Shown one piece after another: positions 26,722-35,620 of a stretch of 64,000 nucleotides of DNA. The notes below the pieces were generated by a model. That model was not told the origin of the DNA and did no database searches. It worked only from the letters and a program-made list of their open reading frames with translations. Source of the stretch: Mycolicibacterium chitae. GTDB taxonomy: Bacteria > Actinomycetota > Actinomycetes > Mycobacteriales > Mycobacteriaceae. Positions within the stretch are counted from its first letter, which is position 1, and each line of letters opens with the position of its first letter. A program made the translations under genes and the position numbers. Where the stretch lies: positions 3,720,001-3,784,000 of the forward strand of contig NZ_LR134355.1 in NCBI RefSeq assembly GCF_900637205.1, written 5' to 3'.

Positions 26722-28245
26722 TCAGCGCACCCGCGCGTATCGGCTCGTGATGTCGGCATATTCCGACCGCAGATCGCGCTTGGCGATCTTGCCGCTGGCC
26801 TGCCGCGGCAACGGTTGGTCGCGCACGACCACATACCGCGGCACCTTGTAGTCAGCCAGTAACCGGTTGCAGTGCTGCACGACGTCGAATGCGGTCACTC
26901 CCGGATCGGCCCTGACCACCGCGGCGGGGGTTTCGCCGAACTTGTCATCGTCCACGCCGAACACCGCAACCTCCTCGACGCCGGGGACAGTGCCGATGAT
27001 GTTCTCGATCTCCGCCGGTGAGATGTTCAGCCCGCCGGAGATGATCATGTCCTTGAGCCGATCGACGAAGGTCAGGTAACCGTGCTCGTCGAGCACGCCG
27101 AGGTCACCGGTGTGCAACCAGCCGTCGACGATCGTGGTCCGGGTGGCGTCGTCGTTGCGCCAGTACCCGGGCATCATGCCCGGGCCGCGCAGCAGGATCT
27201 CCCCCGGTTCGTTCGGCGGGCAGTCGTTGCCCGCCGTGTCGACGACCCGGATTTTGGTGGACATCGTTCCCCAGCCGCATTTCTCGGGTTTGGTAGCGGC
27301 GTCGCAGCGCGGCGTCACGGTGGCGGTGCCGCCGATTTCGGTCTGCCCGTAAAGCTGGCGTAGCGCGACGCCGCGCGGCGTCCAGCGGGCCAGGAGCTCC
27401 ACCGGGACCCGTGCGCCGCCCACATGGGCGCTGATCATGTGGCTCAGGTCGGCGTCGTCGAAACCTGGGACTCTGGCGATCTGTTCGAACAGGATCGGCG
27501 GTCCGGTGAAGGTGTTGGCCTTGTCGCGGGTCAGCACCTCCAGGGCCGTGGCCGGATCAAACCGCGGCTGCAGGAACAGCGTGCCTCCGTTGAGGATGAT
27601 CCGGCTGATTCCCCAGATGATGCCGGCTGCCGAGAATAGCGGCAGCACCAGCAGTGTCCGCAACTCGTTGGCGCGGAAGCCTTCCACGAGTTCCCATTCC
27701 CGCATCACCCCGGCGATGGTGGCCGGGGTGAAGACCACGCCCTTGGGCCGCCCGGTCGTGCCGGAAGTGAACACGATCGCGGTGGGTGCGGACATGTCCA
27801 CCACCGGTGAGTCGAACGGTTGCGGGGTCGCGTCACGCAGGGGGCGGACGTGCTCTTCGAAGCCCAGAATGGTGAAATCCGGTCGCCCGGCGGGTACTTC
27901 GGCCAGGCGTGCGCGCAGCTCAGCGTCGCCGTAGACCACCACGGGTTCGCAATCGGCGACCAGGTCGCCGATCTCGCGGGCGGTCAGGCGCGGGTTGAAC
28001 GGCGCAGCGATAGCACCGACCTTGAAGGCACCGAGCGCGGCGGCGCACCACTCCAACGAGTTGGCGCCCAGGAAGCCGACCCGGTCCCCTGTCCCGACAC
28101 CGCGGGCCGCGAGGTCGTGGGCCGCCGCGTCGGCCCACGCCGCCAACTGCGCGTAGGTGATCTGGTCCCCCGCGAAGTCGATGGCGGTCATGGTGGGCCG
28201 GGCACGGGCCCAGTAGGTCAGTGCATCGACCACGGTGCCGGTCAT
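26722..28245 (-). CDS. Class I acyl-CoA ligase (third paralogue)
   Basis: 507 residues, homologous to the two other ligases but the most divergent. FTSGTTGRPKG P-loop, YGQTEIGG, TGDLGVLDEHGYLTFVDR and QASGKIAKRDLR are intact. ATG 28245 (MTGTVVDAL) matches the start of the paralogues; an ATG 12 bp upstream is less likely. Last gene of the P450-molybdoenzyme-reductase operon that begins at 33453. Confidence 0.92.
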   Translation of the reverse strand: MTGTVVDALTYWARARPTMTAIDFAGDQITYAQLAAWADAAAHDLAARGVGTGDRVGFLGANSLEWCAAALGAFKVGAIAAPFNPRLTAREIGDLVADCEPVVVYGDAELRARLAEVPAGRPDFTILGFEEHVRPLRDATPQPFDSPVVDMSAPTAIVFTSGTTGRPKGVVFTPATIAGVMREWELVEGFRANELRTLLVLPLFSAAGIIWGISRIILNGGTLFLQPRFDPATALEVLTRDKANTFTGPPILFEQIARVPGFDDADLSHMISAHVGGARVPVELLARWTPRGVALRQLYGQTEIGGTATVTPRCDAATKPEKCGWGTMSTKIRVVDTAGNDCPPNEPGEILLRGPGMMPGYWRNDDATRTTIVDGWLHTGDLGVLDEHGYLTFVDRLKDMIISGGLNISPAEIENIIGTVPGVEEVAVFGVDDDKFGETPAAVVRADPGVTAFDVVQHCNRLLADYKVPRYVVVRDQPLPRQASGKIAKRDLRSEYADITSRYARVR

Positions 28246-28282
28246 GGATAGCTCCAAATCTGCTGGGGAAACACGGCTTGCA

Positions 28283-29887
28283 TCAGGCCGGCGTCGGGGA
28301 CAGCACCGACTGCGGATCGATGAGCTTGACGCGGGGACGGCCCTGTCTGGTGCCCTCGATGCGTTCGTGGCGGTCGATGGCGAACCAGTCCGCCGCGGTC
28401 ATGGCCTCGGGCCGACGGGCGCGGAGGAACATCTCGAACTGCTCGGCGTCCGCGTAGGCATCGGGGTGTACCAGTGAGCCGGCTCGGAAGTCCGCGAGCA
28501 GCGCGTCGACGGTCTCTTGCGCGCAGGCCTGGTTGGTGCCGATCACCCCGGTGGGCCCCCGCTTGATCCAGCCTGCGACGTAGCGGCCGGGGCGGACGCG
28601 GTCAGCGACGACGCGACCGTCGACGTTGGCGACGGTGCCGCGGGCCCCGTCGAACGGCAGATCCGCGACGGGAGTGCCGCGATAACCGATGGAACGCAAC
28701 ACGAGCCGGCACTCGATGTCCTCGGTGCCGCCGTCGGCGGTGCGTACCCGGATGGCGGTGACGCGCTCGGTCCCCAAGATCTCGACTGGCGTGGTGTGGA
28801 ACCGCAGCGTAATCCGGTTCCGGCCCGGCGTGGGCTCCTGCTGGGCGTATTCGGCCAGCACCTGTTCCTTGACCGTCGCGTCATCGCCGATCGGCACCCT
28901 TTCGGCCACGGTGACATCGACACCGGTGAGGTCGGCCAGACCGAGCAGTTCCGGCGTGGTGCAGGCCGCCGCGGCCGGTCCGCGACGGCCCAGGACGAGC
29001 ACCTCCCGGATCTCGCTGTCGGCCAGCGCCGCCAGCGCGTGATCGGCAATGTCGGTGTGGCGCAGGGCGGTTGCCCCCCGGGCAAGTATCCGGGCGACAT
29101 CCAGTGCCACGTTGCCGTTGCCGACGATGACGGCGCGCGGGCCGGACAGGTCGAAGTCGCGGTCGGCATGGTCCGAGTGACCGTTGTACCAGGCGACGAA
29201 CTCGCGCGCGGAGTGGCTGCCCGGCAGCTGCTCGCCGGGGATGTCGAGGCGCCGGTCGTGGTCGGCTCCGGTGGCGAACACCACCGCGTGGTGATACGCC
29301 AGGATGTCGTCGACACTCATGTCGCGGCCAACGTCGACATTGAGGTAGAGCCGTACCCGGTCGTCACGGATCGTGCGCTCGAACATCCGCGCGATGCGTT
29401 TGGTCCCGGCGTGGTCCGGCGCCACGCCATACCGCACCAGGCCACCGGCGAACGGCAACCGTTCCAGCATGGTTACCTCGACTTCGATCCCGGGACGGGC
29501 CAACAGATCCGCGGCGGCGTAACAGGCCGCCGGACCCGACCCGATGATCGCCACCCGCAGCGGCGCCGCGGCCGGTTCGTCGCCGGCGGGCGGCTCGCCG
29601 GCCGAGGGCGCCTGGGGTGCGGTCCCCCGCGGGGCGCGGGCGTAGTAGTCGGCGTTGAGGTCCAGATAGCGCGCGGTTTCGGCGGTGAGTTCGTCCTCGG
29701 GGATGATGGCGTCCACCGGGCAGACCTCGGCGCAGGCGCCGCAGTCGATGCAGGTCTGCGGGTCGATATACAGCATCTCCGCGGTGTGGTAGGCCGGCTC
29801 GTCGGGCCGGGGGTGAATGCAGTCGACCGGGCAGACTGCCACGCACGTCGCATCGTTACAGCAGTTCTGCGTCACGACGTAGGTCAC
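28283..29887 (-). CDS. FprB-type ferredoxin-NADP reductase with N-terminal ferredoxin domain
   Basis: 534 residues. The first ~75 hold a two-cluster ferredoxin: CCNDATCVAVCPVDC and CIDCGACAEVCPVDA. After a linker follows a glutathione-reductase-like FAD/NADP part: AIIGSGPAACYAAADLL, IVGNGNVALDVARIL and AGWIKRGPTGVIGTN. The arrangement matches mycobacterial FprB (Rv0886), which passes electrons from NADPH to ferredoxins. It lies 27 bp after the molybdoenzyme gene and 37 bp before a ligase, so it may serve either the molybdoenzyme or the P450s. Confidence 0.9.
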   Translation of the reverse strand: MTYVVTQNCCNDATCVAVCPVDCIHPRPDEPAYHTAEMLYIDPQTCIDCGACAEVCPVDAIIPEDELTAETARYLDLNADYYARAPRGTAPQAPSAGEPPAGDEPAAAPLRVAIIGSGPAACYAAADLLARPGIEVEVTMLERLPFAGGLVRYGVAPDHAGTKRIARMFERTIRDDRVRLYLNVDVGRDMSVDDILAYHHAVVFATGADHDRRLDIPGEQLPGSHSAREFVAWYNGHSDHADRDFDLSGPRAVIVGNGNVALDVARILARGATALRHTDIADHALAALADSEIREVLVLGRRGPAAAACTTPELLGLADLTGVDVTVAERVPIGDDATVKEQVLAEYAQQEPTPGRNRITLRFHTTPVEILGTERVTAIRVRTADGGTEDIECRLVLRSIGYRGTPVADLPFDGARGTVANVDGRVVADRVRPGRYVAGWIKRGPTGVIGTNQACAQETVDALLADFRAGSLVHPDAYADAEQFEMFLRARRPEAMTAADWFAIDRHERIEGTRQGRPRVKLIDPQSVLSPTPA

Positions 29888-29914
29888 GCCATCTCCTCCT
29901 GTTCCCGCCGAACG

Positions 29915-32221
29915 CTAGTTTCCGACGAGTGCTGCCGCGGCACTGCGGCGGGGACCGCGCCGGGAAGCGAGTTCGATCCGGGTGACCTCGACGCGAACGC
30001 CGTTGAAGATCGGCGACCCGGTCAACGGTTCGAGTTCGTCGGTGTCGTCGATCAGCGCGTTGTAGTTGGTGCCCGGCGCGGCGGCGGCCTGCGTGATCGC
30101 CAGACCCGGGCCGGTGTGGCCCCACCCGTGCGGCATGCTCACCACGCCCGGCCGTACCACCGGGTCGATGCGGATCTCCGCCTGTACGGTTGCCGTCGGC
30201 GACGTGACGTCGACGAGGTCGCCGTCGACCAGGGTGCGCTGCTGCGCATCGTCGGGATGCATGAGCAGCGCGCACTGCCCGGAGTCGGGTTGCGGCAGCG
30301 CGTTGTGCAGCCAGGAGTTCATGCCGCGGGTCTGGCGCCGGTTGATCAGCAGCAGCCCTTCGGCCGGTCGGTTCAGCCGCTCGCGCAATCGCGGTAGGTC
30401 GTCGGTGATCAGGGTCGGGGCCAGGTCGATGCGGCCGGTAGGGGTGCGCAGCACCTCGGGTAGCCGGGGTTTGAGCGGCCCGTAGTCGATGCCGTTGGGA
30501 TTCGCCTCGAGCAGCGCCAGCGTCAGGCCACCCGGATCGGCGCCGAACCGGTCGCCGTAGGGGCCGCTGCGCAGCCGCAGGTCGAGCAAGCGCAGCGGTC
30601 CGGTGCGGCCGGCGGTTGCCGCCAGCGCCTGTTCGGTGTCGCAGCCGGCGAGTTTGGCGGCCCGCCGCACGGCGACGGCCGCCACCCGGTCGTCCATGTC
30701 GGCGATGGTGAGCTCGGTGGTGCGGGTCGCCGCGGCGGCCAGCCGCAGCATGATCTGCCATTCGGCCATTTCGTCGTCGGCGAGGCCCAGCAGCGGCGGG
30801 CTGTACCGGGCGACATTGCGGATCTGGAAATGCGACAGGGTGACGTCGTGGTGGCCCTTGGTGGTCAGTGGTGGCGGCGGCAGGATGACGTCGGCGTAGC
30901 GGGTCGTCTCGTTGAGATAGCAGTCGATCGACACCATGAACTCGACGTCGGCGAGTGCCCGTTCGACCGCGGCGCTGTTGGGTACCGAGCGGGCCGGATT
31001 ACCGGCGATGGTGATCAGCGCCCGGATCTGACCCTCGCCCGGGGTGAGGATCTCATCGGCGAACACCGACGCCGGCAGTTCACCCATCGCTTCCGGCAGG
31101 TCCCGCACCCGGGAGCGCCACCGGTCGAACGTCAGCCGCGGCGTCCCTGTGACCGGCCAGGTGTTCTGACCGCCGCACGGTGGCAACGCGAACATCGCCC
31201 CACCCGGCCGGTCCAGGTTTCCGGTGACCGTCGTCAGCACCTCGACCAGCCAGTTGGCCAGCGTGCCGAACTCCTGCATACAGGTTCCGATGCGCGAGTG
31301 CGCAACCGCCGACGGTGCCGCGGCGAAGCCCCGCGCCACCCGGTAGATGATCTCGACGTCGATACCGCAGGCGGCCGCAGCGGCCGCCGGAGAGAAGTCG
31401 CGGGCCAGTGCCAGCGCGGTACCCACCCCGTCGACGACGTCCGGGATCCGGTCCGGCCGGCTGAGCTCTTCGGCGGCGATGACGGCCAGCACCCCGAGCA
31501 AAAACAGCGCGTCAGTGCCCGGCAGGATCGGCACGTGCAGGTCGGCGGCCTCGGCGGTGCGGGTCCGCGCGGGGTCGACGACCACCAGCGTGCCGCCGCG
31601 GTCCCGCAACGCCTGCAGCCGGTCGGCGATGCCCGGGGCGGTCACCGTACTGCCGTTGGATACCAACGGATTTGATCCGAGGATCAGCAGATAGTCGGTG
31701 CGGTCGAGGTCCGGCAGCGTCAGACCGAGCCCGGTTCCGTAAAGCAGGATGTGCGCGAGGTTCTTCGGCCAGGTGTCGATGCTGGCCGGGGAGAACACCG
31801 CGCGGGTGCCCAGGGCGCCGACCAACTCGCCGAGGTAGAAGGTGGAGTCGAGGTGGTGGGCGGCCGGATTGCCGTGGTACACCGCGCAGGTGCCGGGATT
31901 GTCGGTGACGTAAGCCGGAAGCCGCCGGTCGATCTCGGCGAAGGCCTCCTCCCAGCTGGCGACCCGGAACTCCCCGGCCGGGGTCTTGAGCAACGGGGTC
32001 CGGATCCGATCTAGGTCGTTTTCCACCCGGCCCAGGCCCAGCCCCTTGGCGCAGGAGTGGCCACGGCTGAAGAGGTCGTCGTCGTTGGCCCACACGCCGG
32101 TCACCGAGCGGCCCTGCATCTCGAAGATCAGACCGCAGGTGGCCTCGCAGAGCGGACAGATGCGGTGGCCGGTCCCAATCGAATTCGGGTCGGTCGTACT
32201 CGGGTCAGGAACCTGCGTCAT
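29915..32221 (-). CDS. Molybdopterin-dependent oxidoreductase (bis-MGD, 4Fe-4S)
   Basis: 768 residues. The N-terminal cluster motif CPLCEATCG with a further Cys in SCAKG binds a 4Fe-4S centre; then come the molybdopterin domain (GSNPLVSNGSTVTAP, VVDPARTRTAEAADLHVPI) and a C-terminal dinucleotide-binding domain (MPHGWGHTG). It is a member of the DMSO-reductase/formate-dehydrogenase superfamily with no Tat signal, so cytosolic. Its ATG overlaps the P450 stop as ATGA. Presence in a P450/ligase operon is unusual; it may hydroxylate or oxidise the substrate without oxygen-derived chemistry. Substrate unknown. Confidence 0.88.
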   Translation of the reverse strand: MTQVPDPSTTDPNSIGTGHRICPLCEATCGLIFEMQGRSVTGVWANDDDLFSRGHSCAKGLGLGRVENDLDRIRTPLLKTPAGEFRVASWEEAFAEIDRRLPAYVTDNPGTCAVYHGNPAAHHLDSTFYLGELVGALGTRAVFSPASIDTWPKNLAHILLYGTGLGLTLPDLDRTDYLLILGSNPLVSNGSTVTAPGIADRLQALRDRGGTLVVVDPARTRTAEAADLHVPILPGTDALFLLGVLAVIAAEELSRPDRIPDVVDGVGTALALARDFSPAAAAAACGIDVEIIYRVARGFAAAPSAVAHSRIGTCMQEFGTLANWLVEVLTTVTGNLDRPGGAMFALPPCGGQNTWPVTGTPRLTFDRWRSRVRDLPEAMGELPASVFADEILTPGEGQIRALITIAGNPARSVPNSAAVERALADVEFMVSIDCYLNETTRYADVILPPPPLTTKGHHDVTLSHFQIRNVARYSPPLLGLADDEMAEWQIMLRLAAAATRTTELTIADMDDRVAAVAVRRAAKLAGCDTEQALAATAGRTGPLRLLDLRLRSGPYGDRFGADPGGLTLALLEANPNGIDYGPLKPRLPEVLRTPTGRIDLAPTLITDDLPRLRERLNRPAEGLLLINRRQTRGMNSWLHNALPQPDSGQCALLMHPDDAQQRTLVDGDLVDVTSPTATVQAEIRIDPVVRPGVVSMPHGWGHTGPGLAITQAAAAPGTNYNALIDDTDELEPLTGSPIFNGVRVEVTRIELASRRGPRRSAAAALVGN

Positions 32222-33453
32222 ACCGCTTCCGGAGTGAACACGATCGGCAATTGCAGCACCCCACGGATCTGGGTGGCCTGCGAGATCGTCGGCTTCGTGG
32301 TTTCGACGCGGTAGTCGGGGATCCTGCGGTGTAGTTCCTCAAGCGTGACCGACATTTCGATGCGCGCCAGGTGCGAACCGATACATCGATGGGGTCCGGC
32401 GCCGAAGGCCAAGTGCCGGTTGGGGCTGCGGTCGATGCGCACGGCTCCGGGCTGGTCGAACTCACGGGTGTCGCGGTTCACCGCGCCCAGACTGACGATC
32501 AGCTGATCACCGGCCTTCATGTGGACTCCGCCGACTTCGACATCGCGCATGACGCGCCGGCCCGCGGAGACCGCCGCCTCGATCCGAAGCATCTCCTCGA
32601 CCGCTTGGGGCAACAGGTTGGGATCATCGATGAGGCGCTGCCGCTCATCGGACCGGCCGGATAGGTGCATCACGCTCCACGCCAAGCTGCCCTGCACGGT
32701 GTGCAATCCGGCGATCAGCAGCAGTAGGAACATCCGGCACAGTTCCTCGTCGGTGAGTGCACGCGTGCCGTCGGCCGTTGGCAGCGGGGTGTTGATGATC
32801 CGGGTGGTGATGTCGTCGTGATCGTTGCGGGCCCGGCGGTCGGCCACCACGTTGGCGAAGTAGCCGAACATCTGTTGCGCCGCCTCCTGGCGTACGGCGA
32901 CGTTTTCCTCCTCGGTGAGGCCGGGCTTGCCGAACATGTTGACGTGAGTGGCCTCGCTGAACAGCTCCGCATCCTCGACCGGCCACCCCATCAGTTTCAG
33001 GAACACCGTGGCCGGCAGCTGGTGGGCGAACTCGGAGATGAACTCGGCCGAACCGCGCGCAGCGAAACCGTCGATCAACCGGTTCACCGTGGTCCGGATC
33101 TCCGGCTCCAGGGCCCGCATCCGGGTCGGGCTGAACAGCGGCAGTAACACCTGGCGGTAGGCGGTGTGCTCCGGTGGATCCAGTTCGACGGGGATGAATT
33201 TGCCGTCGCCGGCGTCGTACAGGTTGTTCGGATAGCTCGAAAAGGTGGCCGTGTCGCGCAGAACGCTGTGCGCTTCTTCGTAACCGGTCACGATCCAGTG
33301 CCCGCCATGGGCGGTGGAGTAGACCACCGGCCCCCGCGCCGCAAGGTCCCCGATCAGCTCGTTGTACCGGTCCACCGCCCCGGCGTTGGCCGGATCGTAG
33401 ATGTCGAAATCCGTGACGAGGTGTTGCGGTGGCCGAGTGACGCTCTTGGTCAT
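32218..33453 (-). CDS. Cytochrome P450 (paralogue B)
   Basis: 411 residues, paralogous to the P450 at 24317 (same motifs: AGLHTVQGS, EEMLRIE, FGAGPHRCIGSHLARIEM). ATG 33453 is preceded by GGAAGGTTCCTG exactly as in paralogue A. First gene of a four-gene operon: P450, molybdoenzyme, FprB-type reductase and ligase. Operator site 8 lies 39 bp upstream. Confidence 0.93.
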   Translation of the reverse strand: MTKSVTRPPQHLVTDFDIYDPANAGAVDRYNELIGDLAARGPVVYSTAHGGHWIVTGYEEAHSVLRDTATFSSYPNNLYDAGDGKFIPVELDPPEHTAYRQVLLPLFSPTRMRALEPEIRTTVNRLIDGFAARGSAEFISEFAHQLPATVFLKLMGWPVEDAELFSEATHVNMFGKPGLTEEENVAVRQEAAQQMFGYFANVVADRRARNDHDDITTRIINTPLPTADGTRALTDEELCRMFLLLLIAGLHTVQGSLAWSVMHLSGRSDERQRLIDDPNLLPQAVEEMLRIEAAVSAGRRVMRDVEVGGVHMKAGDQLIVSLGAVNRDTREFDQPGAVRIDRSPNRHLAFGAGPHRCIGSHLARIEMSVTLEELHRRIPDYRVETTKPTISQATQIRGVLQLPIVFTPEAV

Positions 33454-33492
33454 CAGGAACCTTCCCTGGTTTGCAGCAGAGCCATTGGACAA

Positions 33493-33509
33493 ACCTTATA
33501 GAATTAGGT
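33493..33509. promoter_or_regulatory. Island operator, site 8 (P450-molybdoenzyme operon)
   Basis: ACCTTATAGAATTAGGT; six of eight base pairs are symmetric. 39 bp before the P450 start at 33453. One of the best matches to the consensus. Confidence 0.72.
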
Positions 33510-33565
33510 AAACGTGGTCAAGCTCACTTTGCCGGCCGCGTGCGTCCTGCGTCATACAGCTTCGG

Positions 33566-34375
33566 TCATCGGTTCTGGTATTCCGCTGGGCGCTTCTCCA
33601 GGAACGCGGCCACGGCCTCGCGGTGGTCCTTGGTCGAGGCAGCCAGAATCTGGGTGCGGTTCTCCAATTCCACACCACCGCGCAGGCTCGTGGTCTCGAG
33701 ATTGGCCCACAACACTTCCTTGGTCATCCACACACCGAAGGGGCTGTTCTCCGCGATCGCCGAGCCACGGTCCAGAGCCGTCTCGAGCAGCTTGTCGTCG
33801 GGCACCACCGCAGAGACGATGCCAATTTGTTCCGCCTCCTCGGCATCGACGGATTTCGCCGTCAGCAGCAAATCCGCCGCTCGGGAGAAGCCGATCATCC
33901 GCGGCAGCAGCCAGCTGACGCCGATATCGCAGTTGCTCAGCCCACGTTTCACGAAAGAAGGGTGAAATACGGTGGAGGAACCAGCAATTCGGATGTCGCA
34001 TAGCAAGGCCAGTGCCATGCCGCCCCCAGCCGCCGCACCATTGACCGCGGCGATGATCGGAGCCCGCACCCGGCGAAGCGCCTCACTGAGTTCGGCGATG
34101 TGCTTCTGGACCCGAAGGCTCGCCTGTATCCGGCCCTCACTGCCCTCGGGTACGCCCTGCGGTGTGCCGTAGCCACGCAGATCGAGCCCCGCACAGAAGA
34201 CCCGACCCGCCCCGGTGAGCACGACCGCTCGTATCCGAGCATCGTCACGGATCCCCCGCAGGACGTCGTGGAGTTCATCGATCACCTCGGCATTCATGGC
34301 ATTGAGCGCCTCGGGCCGATTGAGCCGCAGCACCAGAATGCCGGGCCGTGGTTCCTCTACCTCGATCGATGGCAT
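33566..34375 (-). CDS. Enoyl-CoA hydratase/isomerase family protein
   Basis: 269 residues, crotonase fold: GRVFCAGLDLRGYG (first oxyanion segment), NGAAAGGGMALALLCDIRIA (second) and LSNCDIGVSWLLPRMIG. The position usually held by one catalytic Glu is occupied by Cys/Asp (SNCDIG), so it may be an isomerase or hydrolase-like member rather than a standard hydratase. Last gene of the NTF2-DUF35/thiolase/hydratase operon, 23 bp after the thiolase-like gene. Confidence 0.88.
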   Translation of the reverse strand: MPSIEVEEPRPGILVLRLNRPEALNAMNAEVIDELHDVLRGIRDDARIRAVVLTGAGRVFCAGLDLRGYGTPQGVPEGSEGRIQASLRVQKHIAELSEALRRVRAPIIAAVNGAAAGGGMALALLCDIRIAGSSTVFHPSFVKRGLSNCDIGVSWLLPRMIGFSRAADLLLTAKSVDAEEAEQIGIVSAVVPDDKLLETALDRGSAIAENSPFGVWMTKEVLWANLETTSLRGGVELENRTQILAASTKDHREAVAAFLEKRPAEYQNR

Positions 34376-34398
34376 GGCAATTCCTCTCTGCTAACGCG

Positions 34399-35574
34399 TC
34401 ACAAAGTTGCGGCGGAACCGAACATGGTGGCGCTGACGAAGGGTGCCACCGGCCCACCGAGCAACAACGACACCTCCGCGCCCTTGACTTGGTTGGGTGA
34501 GGATCCGCGCACCTGTCGAACCGCCTCGACCGCCATGCCGATGCCGTGCACGAAACCCTCGGCGATGTTCCCGCCGGCGGTGTTGATCGGCAGCTTGCCG
34601 CCGTCGGCCAGCAGATTGGGCAATGTCATGAACTCACCGGCAGCCGAACCGGCCGGACACAAACCGAAATCGATCAGCGATGCCACAGCGGGTCCACTGA
34701 AGTTCTCGTAGACCTGCACGACGTCGACGTCGCCGGCCTTCACCTCCGCCGAATTCCACAGCCGCGACACCATCGCGGGATGAAAACCGGCGCTCGTGTA
34801 GTTGTCCTCGTTCTCGATCGACTCCCCCCACCCGCGCCCGGCGCCCTGTACGCCGGCCAGGACGTACGCTGGAACGCTGGCAAAGTCCCGGGCACGCTCC
34901 GCTGAAACAATGAGAAGCGCACTGGCGGCGTCATTTTCCCGGGAACAGTCGAACAGATGTAATGGCTCGGCAACCCAGCGTGAGGACTCGTAGGTCTCGG
35001 AGTCCAAGGGCTTGCCGTAGGCCACCGCTGCCGGATTGTTCTGCGCATGCTGGTACGACGCCATCACCAGCGCCTTCATTGCCGACGGCGGAACCCCGTC
35101 GATCTCCAATAGGCGCTGCGTCCGCATCGCACAGACCTGCGCCGGAGCGACAATACCGTGCGCACTGAGCAACGGCGGGAAATGCCCTTTGCCGTAGCTG
35201 CCCCGGCCGTCGTCCGCCTCGGTGATGCCGCGGTAAACGACGACGCAGTCCGCTTGTCCGGCGGCCACGGCCGTAGCCGCTGCGTTGACGGCGGCTGCCA
35301 CGCCCCCACCGCCGCCACCCCACACCATCGTTGACCAACGAATCTCGTTCACGCCCAAGGTAGTACCGACGACGGGACCTTCGGACCGATCATTCGCGTA
35401 GGAAACGAACCCGTCGATCTGACGCGGATCAACACCGGCGTCGGAGCAGGCAGCCAAAATGGCCTCGAGAATGAGCGTGAGAGCAGACTTGTCGCTGTCC
35501 CCCCGCTTGCGGTACGGCGTACTGCCGATGCCGACAACGGCAGCTTTACCGCGCAGTGTCCGGTTCGTACTCAT
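34399..35574 (-). CDS. Thiolase-like lipid-transfer protein (Ltp-type aldolase candidate)
   Basis: 391 residues with the thiolase fold, but the segment where the nucleophilic Cys belongs reads VWGGGGGGVAAAVNAA, with Gly instead of Cys. VQVYENFSGPAV corresponds to the Tyr-containing loop of Ltp-type enzymes, and NTAGGNIAEGFVHGIG to the C-terminal active-site loop. Cys-less thiolases paired with DUF35 proteins (Ltp2-ChsH2 in steroid breakdown) cleave beta-hydroxyacyl-CoAs by retro-aldol reaction. The gene just upstream encodes a DUF35 protein, so the pair likely forms such a complex. Confidence 0.85.
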   Translation of the reverse strand: MSTNRTLRGKAAVVGIGSTPYRKRGDSDKSALTLILEAILAACSDAGVDPRQIDGFVSYANDRSEGPVVGTTLGVNEIRWSTMVWGGGGGGVAAAVNAAATAVAAGQADCVVVYRGITEADDGRGSYGKGHFPPLLSAHGIVAPAQVCAMRTQRLLEIDGVPPSAMKALVMASYQHAQNNPAAVAYGKPLDSETYESSRWVAEPLHLFDCSRENDAASALLIVSAERARDFASVPAYVLAGVQGAGRGWGESIENEDNYTSAGFHPAMVSRLWNSAEVKAGDVDVVQVYENFSGPAVASLIDFGLCPAGSAAGEFMTLPNLLADGGKLPINTAGGNIAEGFVHGIGMAVEAVRQVRGSSPNQVKGAEVSLLLGGPVAPFVSATMFGSAATL

Positions 35575-35620
35575 CGCTTTCCAGGCCTTCCGAGTCGGAG
35601 TTCTCCATTGCCGGCGCTCG

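Noticed and set aside
28517..30397. A 626-codon open frame on the plus strand, opposite the FprB-type reductase and molybdoenzyme genes
   Set aside because: It is antisense to two genes with intact motifs, shows no recognisable domain and has the Arg/Gly/Asp-rich, low-complexity composition expected from GC-rich antisense frames. Similar frames at 41876-43819, 47897-50365 and 58729-60564 were dropped for the same reason.
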